Positions 51,063 through 59,612 of a stretch of DNA of 64,000 bases are shown piece after piece. Where the stretch lies: the NCBI RefSeq assembly GCF_029167625.1, contig NZ_CP119145.1:1178001-1242000 (forward strand). The letters run 5' to 3'. Source of the stretch: Streptomyces sp. AM 4-1-1 (GTDB lineage Bacteria; Actinomycetota; Actinomycetes; Streptomycetales; Streptomycetaceae). The position numbers were made by a program, and so were the translations under genes. Within the stretch, counting starts at the first letter, position 1, and the number at the start of each line of letters is the position of its first letter. The notes under the pieces were generated by a model. The model ran no database searches and was not told where the DNA came from. It saw nothing but the letters and a program-made list of their open reading frames with translations.

Positions 51063-51956
51063 ATGACCACCGATGTACGCGCCGATCTGTACCCCACGCG
51101 TGGCGCCGCCGAGATGACCACTCCCCGCCAGGACCCGGTCGTCTGGTCCGCGCCCGGCGCTGCGGGCCCGATCGCCGCGAAGGATCTCCAGAGCTTCGAG
51201 CACGACGGTTTCCTCACCGTCGACCAGCTGATCGAGCCGGACGAGGTCGCCGGCTACCACGACGAACTGGAGCGGCTGATCGCCGATCCCTCGGTGCGGG
51301 CCGACGAGCGCTCGATCATCGAGCCGAAGTCACAGAGCGTACGGTCGGTGTTCGAGGTCCACCGGCTCAGCGAGGTCTTCGCCCGGCTGGTCGCCGACGA
51401 GCGCGTCGTGGGCCGGGCCCGGCAGATCCTCGGCTCCGACGTGTACGTCCACCAGTCCCGGATCAACGTGAAGCCGGGGTTCGGGGCTTCGGGCTTCTAC
51501 TGGCACTCCGACTTCGAGACCTGGCACGCCGAGGACGGCCTGCCGAACATGCGGACGGTGTCCGTCTCGATCGCGCTGACCGAGAACTACGACACCAACG
51601 GCGGGCTGATGATCATGCCCGGCTCGCACAAGTCGTTCCTCGGCTGCGCGGGCGAGACGCCGAAGGACAACTACAAGAAGTCCCTCCAGATGCAGGACGC
51701 CGGCACCCCGTCCGACGAGGCGCTGACGCGCATGGCCGACCGGCACGGCATCAGGCTCTTCACCGGCAGGCCCGGTTCGGCGACCTGGTTCGACTGCAAC
51801 GCGATGCACGGCTCGGGCGACAACATCACCCCGTACCCGCGCAGCAACGTCTTCATCGTCTTCAACAGCGTGGAGAACGCGGCGCGGGAACCGTTCGCGG
51901 CGCCGATCCGACGCCCCGAGTTCATCGGGGCGCGCGACTTCACCCCGGTGAGGTGA
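51063..51956 (+). CDS. ectD: Ectoine 5-hydroxylase EctD
   Basis: A 297-residue Fe(II)/2-oxoglutarate dioxygenase converting ectoine to 5-hydroxyectoine. Iron ligands are in FYWHSDFETWHAEDGLPNMR (HxD) and NAMHGSGDNITPYPRSNVF (distal His), with the 2-oxoglutarate-binding Arg in the latter. PGSHKSFLGCAGETP is also family-typical. ATG 51063 lies 3 bases after the ectC stop, so translation is coupled. It ends the operon before a 20-bp hairpin. Confidence 0.97.
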   Translation: MTTDVRADLYPTRGAAEMTTPRQDPVVWSAPGAAGPIAAKDLQSFEHDGFLTVDQLIEPDEVAGYHDELERLIADPSVRADERSIIEPKSQSVRSVFEVHRLSEVFARLVADERVVGRARQILGSDVYVHQSRINVKPGFGASGFYWHSDFETWHAEDGLPNMRTVSVSIALTENYDTNGGLMIMPGSHKSFLGCAGETPKDNYKKSLQMQDAGTPSDEALTRMADRHGIRLFTGRPGSATWFDCNAMHGSGDNITPYPRSNVFIVFNSVENAAREPFAAPIRRPEFIGARDFTPVR

Positions 51957-52003
51957 GCGTCCGGGGTGACCGGGTGAGGTGACACGCCGCGTGATGCGGT
52001 CAT

Positions 52004-52047
52004 GACGGGGTGGGGCGGTACGGGAAACCGTGCCGCCCCACCCCGTC
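52004..52047 (+). terminator. 20-bp GAAA-tetraloop terminator of ectABCD
   Basis: 52004-52023 pairs with 52028-52047 over 20 bp with a single G-U, closed by a GAAA tetraloop (52024-52027). It lies 47 bp after the ectD stop and is the longest stem found in the window. Confidence 0.9.
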
Positions 52048-52099
52048 GTCGCGACAACCCGTTGGCTTCCGTCCCCGGCGCCCGGCGAGAGTGAGGCCC

Positions 52100-53173
52100 A
52101 TGACTTCACACGTACGCCATGTGACCATCGACTGCACCGACGCCTACCGGCTGGGCACGTTCTGGGCCGAGGCGCTGAACGCCCCGCTCTCCGACGACGA
52201 CCGGCCCGGTGATCCCGAGGCGCTCGTCGAGTCCCCCGGCGCCGCGCTGCTGTTCGTCGCCGTACCGGACCCGAGGACGAAGGGCCTCAAGAACCGTCTG
52301 CATCTCGACCTCCAGCCGCAGGACCGCACCCGGGACGAGGAGGTCGAGCGGCTGCTGGCCCTCGGAGCGACCCTGGTCGGCGACCACCGCCGGCCGGACG
52401 GGCGAGGATGGGCGACCCTGGCAGATCCTGAGGGCAACGAGTTCTGCGTGGAGTGCGGCGCCGCCGAACGCGCCGCACTGACCGGTTCACGGCCACCGGT
52501 CACCCCGGACGACGTGGCGACGGCGGTACGACTGGCCGTCGACACGCTCGCCGAGGCGGCGGCCGCGGACTGGACCGTCCCGGCCGGGACCCTTGCGTGG
52601 AGCTGCTGGGAGACGGCGGAGCATCTGGGGGACGATCTCTTCGCCTATGCCGCGCAGTTGGGCCCGCGCAGGCCCCCGCTGGACCACGACGTGCCGTTCC
52701 GTTGGGCTCCGGCCCGCGAGGGCGGCCCGTCGAACGCGGTGTTCGCGGACCCGGCCGCCGGAGTCGCCGGTCTGCTGCGGACGGTGGAGGCGAACGGCGC
52801 CCTGCTGACCGCGATGGTGCGCACGGCGTCGCCCGGTGTCCGCGCGCACCACAGCTTCGGGGTGGCCGATCCGGAGGGATTCGCCGCCATGGGGATCGTG
52901 GAGACCCTGCTGCACACGGACGACATCGCCCAGGGCCTCGGCATCGGCTGGACGCCGCCCGACGCGCTCTGCGACCGGGTGCTGGCCCGGCTCTTCCCGG
53001 ACGCACCGAAGGGCGAGGCCAGGGGCCACGGGGCCGAGGCCGGAAGCGGGGGCACAGGGGCGGCGTCCGTCCGCTGGACCGTGCTGCGCTGGGCCACCGG
53101 CCGCGCCGACCTGCCCGGCCAGCCCCGCGTCACCTCATGGCGCTGGCACAGCGCTCCGCTGGACTCGGCCTGA
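52100..53173 (+). CDS. Fusion of a VOC domain and a maleylpyruvate-isomerase N-terminal-like (DinB) domain
   Basis: A 357-residue two-domain protein. Residues 1-118 form a glyoxalase-like VOC domain (HVRHVTIDCTDAYRLGTFWAEAL, NRLHLDLQPQDR, WATLADPEGNEFCVECG). Residues about 130-355 resemble the mycothiol-dependent maleylpyruvate isomerase/DinB helical bundle (WSCWETAEHLGDDLFAYAAQLG; HHSFGVADPEGFAAMGIVETLLHTDDIAQGLGIGWTPPDALCDRVLARLF). Mycothiol-linked detoxification is a plausible but unproven role. ATG 52100 after GAGAGTGAGG. Confidence 0.85.
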   Translation: MTSHVRHVTIDCTDAYRLGTFWAEALNAPLSDDDRPGDPEALVESPGAALLFVAVPDPRTKGLKNRLHLDLQPQDRTRDEEVERLLALGATLVGDHRRPDGRGWATLADPEGNEFCVECGAAERAALTGSRPPVTPDDVATAVRLAVDTLAEAAAADWTVPAGTLAWSCWETAEHLGDDLFAYAAQLGPRRPPLDHDVPFRWAPAREGGPSNAVFADPAAGVAGLLRTVEANGALLTAMVRTASPGVRAHHSFGVADPEGFAAMGIVETLLHTDDIAQGLGIGWTPPDALCDRVLARLFPDAPKGEARGHGAEAGSGGTGAASVRWTVLRWATGRADLPGQPRVTSWRWHSAPLDSA

Positions 53174-53283
53174 GCGGACGTCCGGGAGCGATACGGGGCC
53201 GGACCGGGGCGTGGACGGGCGGGCGCGGGCGGTCGGTCGGGCGCGGGCGGGTCCGCGCAGGCGGGCGCATGCGGGCCGCCGTT

Positions 53284-53319
53284 CTGTCCACGCGGTCCGT
53301 CCTGTCCACGCGGTCCGTC
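53284..53319. repeat. Perfect 18-bp tandem duplication
   Basis: CTGTCCACGCGGTCCGTC occurs twice in tandem (53284-53301 and 53302-53319), followed by a partial third copy. It sits within 10-45 bp of the stop of the minus-strand gene ending at 53328. Confidence 0.85.
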
Positions 53320-53327
53320 CGGTCCGC

Positions 53328-54389
53328 TCAGCCCGCGAGGACGTCCAGCACCCGGTCCACGTCGGCCTCGGTGTTGTACAGGTGGAACGACACCCGCAGG
53401 TTTCCGGCCCGGTCCGCGGCCAGGACGCCGGCCCGGGACAGCTCCGGTTCACGGCTGCCGAGTCCCGGTGCCGCGACGGTCGCGGACTTCTCGGGGACGG
53501 TCTTGTGGCCGAGCGCGGCGAGGCCCGTACGGAGGCGTTCCGCGAGGCCCGTGTTGTGGGCGTACACCGCCTCGACACCGACCTCCGCCAGCAGGGCGAG
53601 CGACCGCTCGGCGCCGTAGTGGGCGAGGAAGACCGGTGAGTCGTCGTAACGCCGGGCCGCCGTGGAAAGCCGGCCGACCGGTCCGTAGAGACTGTTCGCG
53701 CGGTCGTCGGCCGCCACCCAGCCCACCGCCAGGGGCCGCAGGGCCTCCTGCGCGTCCTCGGTGACGGTCAGGAACGACACGCCGCGCGGGCAGAGCAGGT
53801 ACTTGAAGCCGCCGGTGACCGTGTAGTCCCACGCCCCCGCGTCCAGCGGGAGCCACCCGGCGGACTGGGTGGCGTCGAGGAGGGTGCGGGCTCCGTGCAC
53901 GGCCGCGGCCGCCCGCACCGCGGCCAGGTCGGCGACCCGCCCGTCGGCGGACTGCACGGCGGAGAACGCGACGAGCGCGGTGTCCGGCCGTACCGATTCG
54001 GCCAGCGCCTCCAGCGGCACGTATCGCGTCCTGAGGTCGCCCCTGCTCGCGAAGGAGCTGACCACCGAGGAGAACTCCCCCTCAGGGAACAGGACTTCGG
54101 CGCCCGGCGGCAACGAGGCCGCGATCAGTCCGACATGGCCGGTGACCGAGCTTCCGATGGCGACCCGGTCCGCGCCGACCCCGGCCAGCCGGGCGAAGGC
54201 GGTCCGCACCACGTCCACGGCCTCGAAACTCCCCGAACCGGCCGTGCTGCCCACGGCGTTCTCCTCGGCGAGTGCCTTCACCGCTTCGGCCGCGCGGCGG
54301 GGCAGCAGTCCGCAGGTCGCCGTGTTGAGGTACGTGTTCCGGGGCGCGAACTCGGCGCGTGCCACCTGGATGAGCGAAGAGGTCTCCAT
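53328..54389 (-). CDS. Class V aminotransferase-fold PLP enzyme (cysteine desulfurase/selenocysteine lyase-like)
   Basis: A 353-residue protein. RNTYLNTATCGLLPRRAAEAVKAL is the typical N-terminus (substrate loop), VAIGSSVTGHVGLIAASL binds the cofactor phosphate, TLLDATQSAGWLPLDAGAWDYTVTGGFKYLLCPRGVSFLTV contains the cofactor Asp and PLP Lys (GGFKYLL). The C-terminal NLRVSFHLYNTEADVDRVLDVL is standard. The catalytic Cys loop of desulfurases is not evident, so the reaction is unknown. ATG 54389 is chosen from the conserved start. Transcribed after the FrnE gene, separated by a hairpin. Confidence 0.87.
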   Translation of the reverse strand: METSSLIQVARAEFAPRNTYLNTATCGLLPRRAAEAVKALAEENAVGSTAGSGSFEAVDVVRTAFARLAGVGADRVAIGSSVTGHVGLIAASLPPGAEVLFPEGEFSSVVSSFASRGDLRTRYVPLEALAESVRPDTALVAFSAVQSADGRVADLAAVRAAAAVHGARTLLDATQSAGWLPLDAGAWDYTVTGGFKYLLCPRGVSFLTVTEDAQEALRPLAVGWVAADDRANSLYGPVGRLSTAARRYDDSPVFLAHYGAERSLALLAEVGVEAVYAHNTGLAERLRTGLAALGHKTVPEKSATVAAPGLGSREPELSRAGVLAADRAGNLRVSFHLYNTEADVDRVLDVLAG

Positions 54390-54435
54390 GGGACCAGCCT
54401 GAGCGCCCGGCGACGGGGCGTCAATCACGGAAGGG

Positions 54436-54470
54436 CGGGGCGCCCCCGGGCAGTTTCCGGGAGCGCCCCG
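54436..54470 (-). terminator. Hairpin between the FrnE gene and the aminotransferase-fold gene
   Basis: A 14-bp stem with one mismatch (54436-54449 with 54457-54470) and a 7-nt loop lies 22 bp after the minus-strand FrnE stop. Confidence 0.65.
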
Positions 54471-54491
54471 CGCGTGGCCGGACTCGTCCGG

Positions 54492-55214
54492 TCAGACAGT
54501 CCCGCCCGGCCGCGGCACCTCGCAGGACCCGTCGGTGTCGCAGGCCGCGGCGCCGGCGTCCCCGACGAAGGCCGGCGGGCGGTCCTTCCACGTCTGTTCC
54601 AGGGCTTGGGCGAAGACCTCGGCGGGCTGCCCGCCGGAGATCCCGTAGCGCCGGTCGAACACGAAGAACGGCACGGCGTTGGCCCCGAGTTCGGACGCCT
54701 CACGCTCGTCGGCCCGTACCTCCTCGGCGTAGGCGTCCGGATCGGCGAGCACGGCGCGCGCCTCCCCGGCGTCGAGTCCGGCCGCCACGGCCAGCTCGAC
54801 CAGCACCTGCGGGTCGAAGACCGAGCGCTCCTCGGCGAAGTTCGCCCGGTAGGCGAGCCCCAGCAGTTCGTCCTGACGGCCCCGGGCCGCGGCCAGATGG
54901 AGCAGGCGGTGGATGTCGAAGGTGCTGCCGTGGTCACGGCCCTCGGTGCGGTAGCCGAGTCCTTCGGCGTGCGCGTTGGCCGCGACGTTCGCCTCCATGG
55001 AACGCGCCTCCTCCGGGGTCCGGCCGTACTTCCGCGCCAGCATGTCGAGGACCTGTACGGTGTCGCCCTTGGCCCGTCCCGGGTCGAGTTCGAAGGAGCG
55101 GTGCACCACCTCGACCTGGTCACGGTGGGCGAACCCGGCGAGTGCCTTCTCGAAGCGGGCCTTGCCGATGTAGCACCACGGACAAGCGATGTCGCTCCAG
55201 ATCTCGACGCGCAT
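54492..55214 (-). CDS. DsbA family (FrnE-like) thiol oxidoreductase
   Basis: A 240-residue cytoplasmic thioredoxin-fold protein. The active site CPWC is in VEIWSDIACPWCYIGKARFEKALAGF (residues about 11-14). The helical insertion and VPFFVFDRRYGISGGQPAEVF with the cis-Pro complete the fold. A second Cys pair (CDTDGSC) near the C-terminus resembles the extra motif of FrnE proteins. No signal peptide, so a cytosolic redox or isomerase role. ATG 55214 after a GGAGAGAAG ribosome site. Confidence 0.92.
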   Translation of the reverse strand: MRVEIWSDIACPWCYIGKARFEKALAGFAHRDQVEVVHRSFELDPGRAKGDTVQVLDMLARKYGRTPEEARSMEANVAANAHAEGLGYRTEGRDHGSTFDIHRLLHLAAARGRQDELLGLAYRANFAEERSVFDPQVLVELAVAAGLDAGEARAVLADPDAYAEEVRADEREASELGANAVPFFVFDRRYGISGGQPAEVFAQALEQTWKDRPPAFVGDAGAAACDTDGSCEVPRPGGTV

Positions 55215-55401
55215 TCTCTTCTTCTCTCCAGACTCTTCCGGGCGGAGGCGTCCTCCGCTCCCCGGGGCAACGCGTGACCGGGGCCGGTCATTCCCCTTCC
55301 CGGTCACCGACGCCCGGGGAGGGAGGGAGCAGGTGAGAAGTCGGTGAGAACGCGCCCCGGACGGGAACACGGCGGCACGGGCCACTCGTCCCCTGCACGG
55401 G

Positions 55402-56030
55402 ACGAACAAGAGGATCAGGCGTGCTTCGGTCTTCAGCCTGCTGCTGGTCCTCGCCTGCTGGCGCGGGCGACCTGGGTGCAGGCGTACGAGGCCAGGGCTC
55501 TCACAGACGACGACCACAACCGGCGGAACGTGATCGCACGGTACGCGCATCCGCTCGGTGACATCATCGTGGCCGGTTCCCCGGTCACCGGTTCGAAGGA
55601 GACGACAGGCGGCCGCTCGCCAACGGCGGCGAGCTGGCGGCGCCGCACATGGTCTCGAAGGTGGTGGACGGGAACGGCGACACCCTGGAGGACTTCGCCG
55701 ACGGGAACACCCGGCGGGTGGTCTCGGAGTCGACCGCCGAGCAGTTGCGCGACGCGATGGTCACGGTCGTCGAGGACGGTACGGGGACCAATGCGCGCAT
55801 TCCCGGCGTCGAGGTGGGCGGCAAGACGGGTACCGCGCAGAACGGGGTCGACAACAGCAACACCCCGTACGCGTGGTTCACCTCGTACGCGAAGGACGGC
55901 TCCAGCGGCAGGGAGGTCGCGGTGGCTGGTCGTCGAGGACTCGGGGTCGGCGCGTTCGGAGGTCAGCGGCAACGGCCTGGCGGCGCCGATCGCGCGGAAG
56001 ATGATGGAGGCGGCACTCGCGGCGGACTGA
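55402..56030 (+). pseudogene. Remnant of a class B penicillin-binding protein (PBP2-like)
   Basis: Pieces of one PBP in three frame segments. A start-like ACG at 55402 leads NKRIRRASVFSLLLVLA; near 55451 the frame shifts and continues LLARATWVQAYEARAL...NRRNVIARYAHPLGDIIVAGSPVTGSKET. At about 55605 the sequence jumps to the far C-terminus (LANGGELAAPHMVSKVVDGNGDTLEDF...GGKTGTAQNG), and near 55925 shifts again to VVEDSGSARSEVSGNGLAAPIARKMMEAAL. The KTG box survives, but the SxxK and SxN motifs and roughly 300-350 residues are deleted. It cannot make a functional transpeptidase. Confidence 0.9.
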
Positions 56031-56127
56031 GGTCCCGCTCCGTCCGTACGGCCGGGCGGGGGCCGGCTCCGGCTCCGGCTCCGAAAGGTAAGGGAACGGC
56101 AAAGCCGGGTCGTTCGTTACCTCGTGC

Positions 56128-57348
56128 ATGACCGATATGACCCCCGGCTCGAACATCCCTCTTCCCGTCGCCCGTGTGGCGGTGGACGTCGCCGCTCCGG
56201 TGCGGCTCGACGTCTCGGGCCTGCTGCTCACCGCCGACGGCAAGGTGCGCTCCGACGACGATTTCATCTTCTACAACCAGCCCTCGGGTCCCGGTGTGAC
56301 CCACCGGTCCGGCGGGGGGACCGCCCCCGACGCGATCGTGGTGGACACCGCCGCGGTTCCGTCCGGCATCGAGAAGATCGTCGTCACGGCGAGCCCGGAC
56401 GCGGCGGGCCAGTCCTTCCAGGGCATCGAGCCCACCGCCACGGTGCGCAACGCCGACGACGGCGCGGTGCTCGCCACCTTCACCCCGCCCCAGCTGGGCA
56501 CCGAGACGGCGCTCGTGGTCATCGAGGTCTATCTGCGCAACGGCGTCTGGAAGGCCCGCGCGGTCGGCCAGGGCTATGCGAACGGGCTGGCGGGGATCGC
56601 CACGGACTTCGGTGTGTCGGTCGAGGAGCCCACGGCCGTCCCGGCGCCCGCCGCCCCGGTGGCCCCTGCTCCGGCGCCCGCCGCTCCGGTGGCGCCGGCC
56701 GCGCCCGTCGACCCCAGGCTCGCCGCTCCCCCGGTGCCATCCGCCCCGCCCGCCCCGCCCGTCGCTCCGGGCAGGATCAACCTCGACAAGGGCCGGGTCA
56801 GCCTCCGCAAGAACGAGACCGTCTCCCTGGTGAAGGGCGGCAAGCCGCTGCTGTCCCGGGTCCGGATGGGCCTCGGCTGGGAGCCCGCGTTCCGCGGCAA
56901 GGACATCGACCTCGACGCCTCGGTGATCGCCTACGGCGCGAACCGCAATCATCTGGACAGCTGCTACTTCGGCAAGCTCTCGATCCTGAACGGCGCGGTC
57001 AAGCACTCGGGGGACAACCTCACGGGCGAGGGCTCGGGGGACGACGAGACGATCGTCGTCGACCTGGGCAGGATTCCCCCGGAGGCGACCGGTCTGGTCT
57101 TCACGGTCAGTTCGTTCACCGGCCAGAAGTTCACCGCGGTCGCGAAGGCGTACTGCCGGCTCATCGACGTGGAGACCGGCGAGGAGCTGGTCCGCTTCGA
57201 CCTGACGGACGCCGAACCGCGTACCGGCGTGATGATGGCCAAGCTGATCAGGCAGTTCTCCGGGGAGTGGGAGATGACGGCCCTGGGTCAGTTCGTGAAG
57301 TCGCGCACGGCACGCGACCTGGTCGCGCCCGCCGCCCAGGCGCTCTGA
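56128..57348 (+). CDS. Two-domain TerD family protein
   Basis: A 406-residue protein with two TerD domains separated by an Ala/Pro-rich linker (about residues 170-215). The first domain (VRLDVSGLLLTADGKVRSDDDFIFYNQPSGPGVTH) and the second (SRVRMGLGWEPAFRGKDIDLDASVIAYGANRNHLDSCYF) both show TerD calcium-site motifs; the second has the canonical DIDLDASVIAY. TerD proteins are linked to tellurite resistance and stress signalling complexes. ATG 56128; a 13-bp hairpin follows. Confidence 0.92.
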   Translation: MTDMTPGSNIPLPVARVAVDVAAPVRLDVSGLLLTADGKVRSDDDFIFYNQPSGPGVTHRSGGGTAPDAIVVDTAAVPSGIEKIVVTASPDAAGQSFQGIEPTATVRNADDGAVLATFTPPQLGTETALVVIEVYLRNGVWKARAVGQGYANGLAGIATDFGVSVEEPTAVPAPAAPVAPAPAPAAPVAPAAPVDPRLAAPPVPSAPPAPPVAPGRINLDKGRVSLRKNETVSLVKGGKPLLSRVRMGLGWEPAFRGKDIDLDASVIAYGANRNHLDSCYFGKLSILNGAVKHSGDNLTGEGSGDDETIVVDLGRIPPEATGLVFTVSSFTGQKFTAVAKAYCRLIDVETGEELVRFDLTDAEPRTGVMMAKLIRQFSGEWEMTALGQFVKSRTARDLVAPAAQAL

Positions 57349-57365
57349 CACGCCCTGGAACCGCG

Positions 57366-57399
57366 TCCGGGGCACCTGCTGGTGGACAGGTGCCCCGGA
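57366..57399. terminator. Terminator between TerD gene and the convergent small gene
   Basis: A perfect 13-bp stem (57366-57378 with 57387-57399) with an 8-nt loop lies 17 bp after the TerD stop and 42 bp from the stop of the converging gene. It may act in both directions. Confidence 0.8.
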
Positions 57400-57441
57400 T
57401 CTCGGGAGTGTGGCGGACGCGGCGCGTGCTCGGCGCCTGTC

Positions 57442-57672
57442 TCAGAGCTTGGTCAGCTTGGAGTACGGGCTCAAAATCCTCCCCTGTCGCCCCGAGAAGT
57501 CGATGAGCACTGCGTCGTTGTCGCCCTCGACAGCGAGGACTCGGCCGAGTCCGAACTGGTCGTGCGACACCCGGTCGCCCACATCGAAGCACTCGACCGG
57601 TGGGGCCGCCTGGGCCGGGCGGTTGAAGGGACTGGAAGGCAGGTGGCGCCGGGAGCCGGCTGACTGTTTCAT
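57442..57672 (-). CDS. Small conserved protein with tudor/CarD-like fold pattern
   Basis: A 76-residue protein. After a basic leader (MKQSAGSRRHLPSSPFNRPAQAAPP) comes VECFDVGDRVSHDQFGLGRVLAVEGDNDAVLIDFSGRQGRILSPYSKLTKL. The GDRVxHxxFGxGxVxxVEG pattern is shared with UvrD C-terminal tudor and CarD-like modules that bind RNA polymerase or DNA. Role unknown. ATG 57672. It appears conserved in Streptomyces as a stand-alone small protein. Confidence 0.83.
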   Translation of the reverse strand: MKQSAGSRRHLPSSPFNRPAQAAPPVECFDVGDRVSHDQFGLGRVLAVEGDNDAVLIDFSGRQGRILSPYSKLTKL

Positions 57673-57774
57673 TACCTTGAGTATGCGCCTCCCGAGCGCC
57701 GGGCGCCATGCCCGTCCGATTCCCGCGGCACACCGGCACCGGTTTTCTCACCGTCCCCCGGGCCCCGCAAGGCG

Positions 57775-59256
57775 TCAGTCCCGGTTCGCCCCCCGCTTCC
57801 ACGGTCCGGTGATGGCGAGCATGATGCCCGGCGTCTGGATGTTGGCGAAGAGCGTCTTCCCGTCGGGCGAGAAGGTGACCCCGGTGAACTCGCTGTACTC
57901 GGGCTTCTGCGGAGTGCCCGCGTTGAGTTCGTTGCGCGCGATCGGATACGTACGGCCGCTGTCGGTCGCTCCGAAGAGGTGCTGCACGCCGTCGCCGTCC
58001 TCGGCGATGACCAGACCGCCGTACGGGGAGACGGTGATGTTGTCGGGTCCGTCGAAGGCACCGTCCTTCGACGGGTCGGGGTTGACGCCGAGGAGCACCT
58101 TCAGGGTCAGCGTGCGGCGCCTGGGGTCGTAGAACCAGACCTGCCCGTCGTGCTGCACCGGGCTCTCGCCCCGGGCGAACGACGAGACGATGTACGTCCC
58201 GCCGTCGCCCCACCACATGCCTTCGAGCTTGCGCGCGCGGGTGACGGCCTTGTCAGCGAACTGCTTGCGCACGGAGACGGTCCGCGCGTCCCGGTCGGGC
58301 ACGTCGACCCAGTCCACTCCATACACCGTGCCGGTCCTCGTGGCGCGCGACAGGTCGTCCACGAAACGGCCGCCCGCGTCGAAGCACTTGAACGCCTGGA
58401 GGACGCCCGCGTCGTCGGCGAGGCCCCGGAGCCTGCCGCGCCCGTGCTCGAAGCCGTGCGGCGGGACCCAGCGGTACAGCAGTCCGTTGGGGCCGGACGC
58501 GTCCTCGGTCAGATAGGCGTGGCCGCGCTTGGGGTCGATGACGACGGCCTCGTGGGCGTACCGGCCGAATGCCTTGACCGGGCGGGGTGAGCGATTGGCC
58601 CGACGGTCGTACGGGTCGACCTCGAAGACGTAACCATGATCCTTGAGCAGCCCGTTCCTCCCCGCCCGGTCCTCGGTCTCCTCACAGGTGAGCCAGGTGC
58701 CCCAGGGGGTGCTGCCGCCCGCGCAGTTGGTGGACGTCCCGGCGATGCCGACCCACTCGGCGCTCCGGCCGTCCTTGCGGGTCTCGACGACGGTGCAGCC
58801 ACCGGCCGCGACCGGGTCGTAGACGAGCCCGTCGGTGAGCGGAACCGGGTGCTCCCAGTCGGCGCGGACGCCGCTCAGCTCATGGTTGTTGACGAGCAGG
58901 GTGACCCCGCGGCTCCCCTCGAAGGCCGCCGTGCCGTCGTGGTTGGAGGGGGTGTACTCGCCGGATTCCAGCCTGGTGACGCCACTGTGGGTGATGACGC
59001 GGTACGAGAATCCGGCGGGCAGCGCCAGAATGCCCTTGGGATCGGGGAGCAGCGGCCCGTACCCGGGCTCGTGCCCGTGACCGTGCCCGCCGCCGTGGCC
59101 ATGGCCGCTGTCGTGATCGTGCCCGCCGCCGTGCCTCGTGTCCTGGGCGGCGAGGGCGCCGGGGGCGGAGGCCAGCGCGGCCACGGTGCCGGTGAGGGCG
59201 ATGCCCGCTCCGGTGAGAGCGGACTGTCTGGTGAATTCCCTGCGCGTGAAAGGCAT
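57775..59256 (-). CDS. Tat-exported PhoX/DUF839 family phosphatase-like protein
   Basis: A 493-residue exported protein. The Tat signal contains RREFTRQSALTGAGIALTG. Directly after cleavage is a Gly/His/Asp-rich segment (about residues 42-65, GGGHDHDSGHGHGGGHGHGH). The beta-propeller-like DUF839 body includes YTPSNHDGTAAFEG, LLVNNHELSG, GTWLTCEETEDRAG, YAHEAVVIDPKRGHAYLTEDASG and PDNITVSPYGGLVIAEDGDG, which hold the Ca/Fe ligands of PhoX phosphatases. Likely a secreted phosphomonoesterase. ATG 59256 has AGGAG 6 bases upstream; a PHO-box-like pair lies further upstream. Confidence 0.88.
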   Translation of the reverse strand: MPFTRREFTRQSALTGAGIALTGTVAALASAPGALAAQDTRHGGGHDHDSGHGHGGGHGHGHEPGYGPLLPDPKGILALPAGFSYRVITHSGVTRLESGEYTPSNHDGTAAFEGSRGVTLLVNNHELSGVRADWEHPVPLTDGLVYDPVAAGGCTVVETRKDGRSAEWVGIAGTSTNCAGGSTPWGTWLTCEETEDRAGRNGLLKDHGYVFEVDPYDRRANRSPRPVKAFGRYAHEAVVIDPKRGHAYLTEDASGPNGLLYRWVPPHGFEHGRGRLRGLADDAGVLQAFKCFDAGGRFVDDLSRATRTGTVYGVDWVDVPDRDARTVSVRKQFADKAVTRARKLEGMWWGDGGTYIVSSFARGESPVQHDGQVWFYDPRRRTLTLKVLLGVNPDPSKDGAFDGPDNITVSPYGGLVIAEDGDGVQHLFGATDSGRTYPIARNELNAGTPQKPEYSEFTGVTFSPDGKTLFANIQTPGIMLAITGPWKRGANRD

Positions 59257-59332
59257 CACGGACTCCTGGGCGGTGGGGCCGATGGGGCGGGACCGATGGG
59301 ACCGACGGGGTTGGGCCTCATACGCTCGCGCC

Positions 59333-59354
59333 CCTGTGCCAACGCCGGTTGAAC
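59333..59354 (-). promoter_or_regulatory. PHO-box-like direct repeat upstream of the PhoX gene
   Basis: On the minus strand GTTCAACCGGC (59354-59344) is followed directly by GTTGGCACAGG (59343-59333). The first unit fits the PhoP repeat start GTTCA; the second is degenerate. It lies about 77 bp upstream of the PhoX-like start. Confidence 0.4.
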
Positions 59355-59448
59355 GGCGGATGACGCGGAGCGGTGACCTTCGCCATCAGGAGCGGTCGCC
59401 TCCGGGCCGCCTCGGCCTCGGCCTCCGCCTCGGTCATCCACTCCACCA

Positions 59449-59476
59449 CCGGTGTTACGCCGCCGGTGTTACGCCG
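59449..59476. repeat. 14-bp tandem duplication
   Basis: CCGGTGTTACGCCG is present twice in tandem (59449-59462 and 59463-59476), in the gene-free interval upstream of the PhoX gene. Confidence 0.85.
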
Positions 59477-59612
59477 CCGGGCCGCGCCAGCTACCGAAGG
59501 CGGGCCCTCGAACCGGGTCGCGGCCATCGACCGGTCCTGTCCCTCGACCTGTCCTGCCCCTGGGCCGGTCCCGGCCCTCGATCGACACCGATTCGGCACC
59601 CGGAGACCCGAA

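Noticed and set aside
55649..56131. A short intact gene within the PBP remnant
   Set aside because: The frame encodes only the C-terminal PBP fragment, then shifts out of frame; it is a pseudogene piece.
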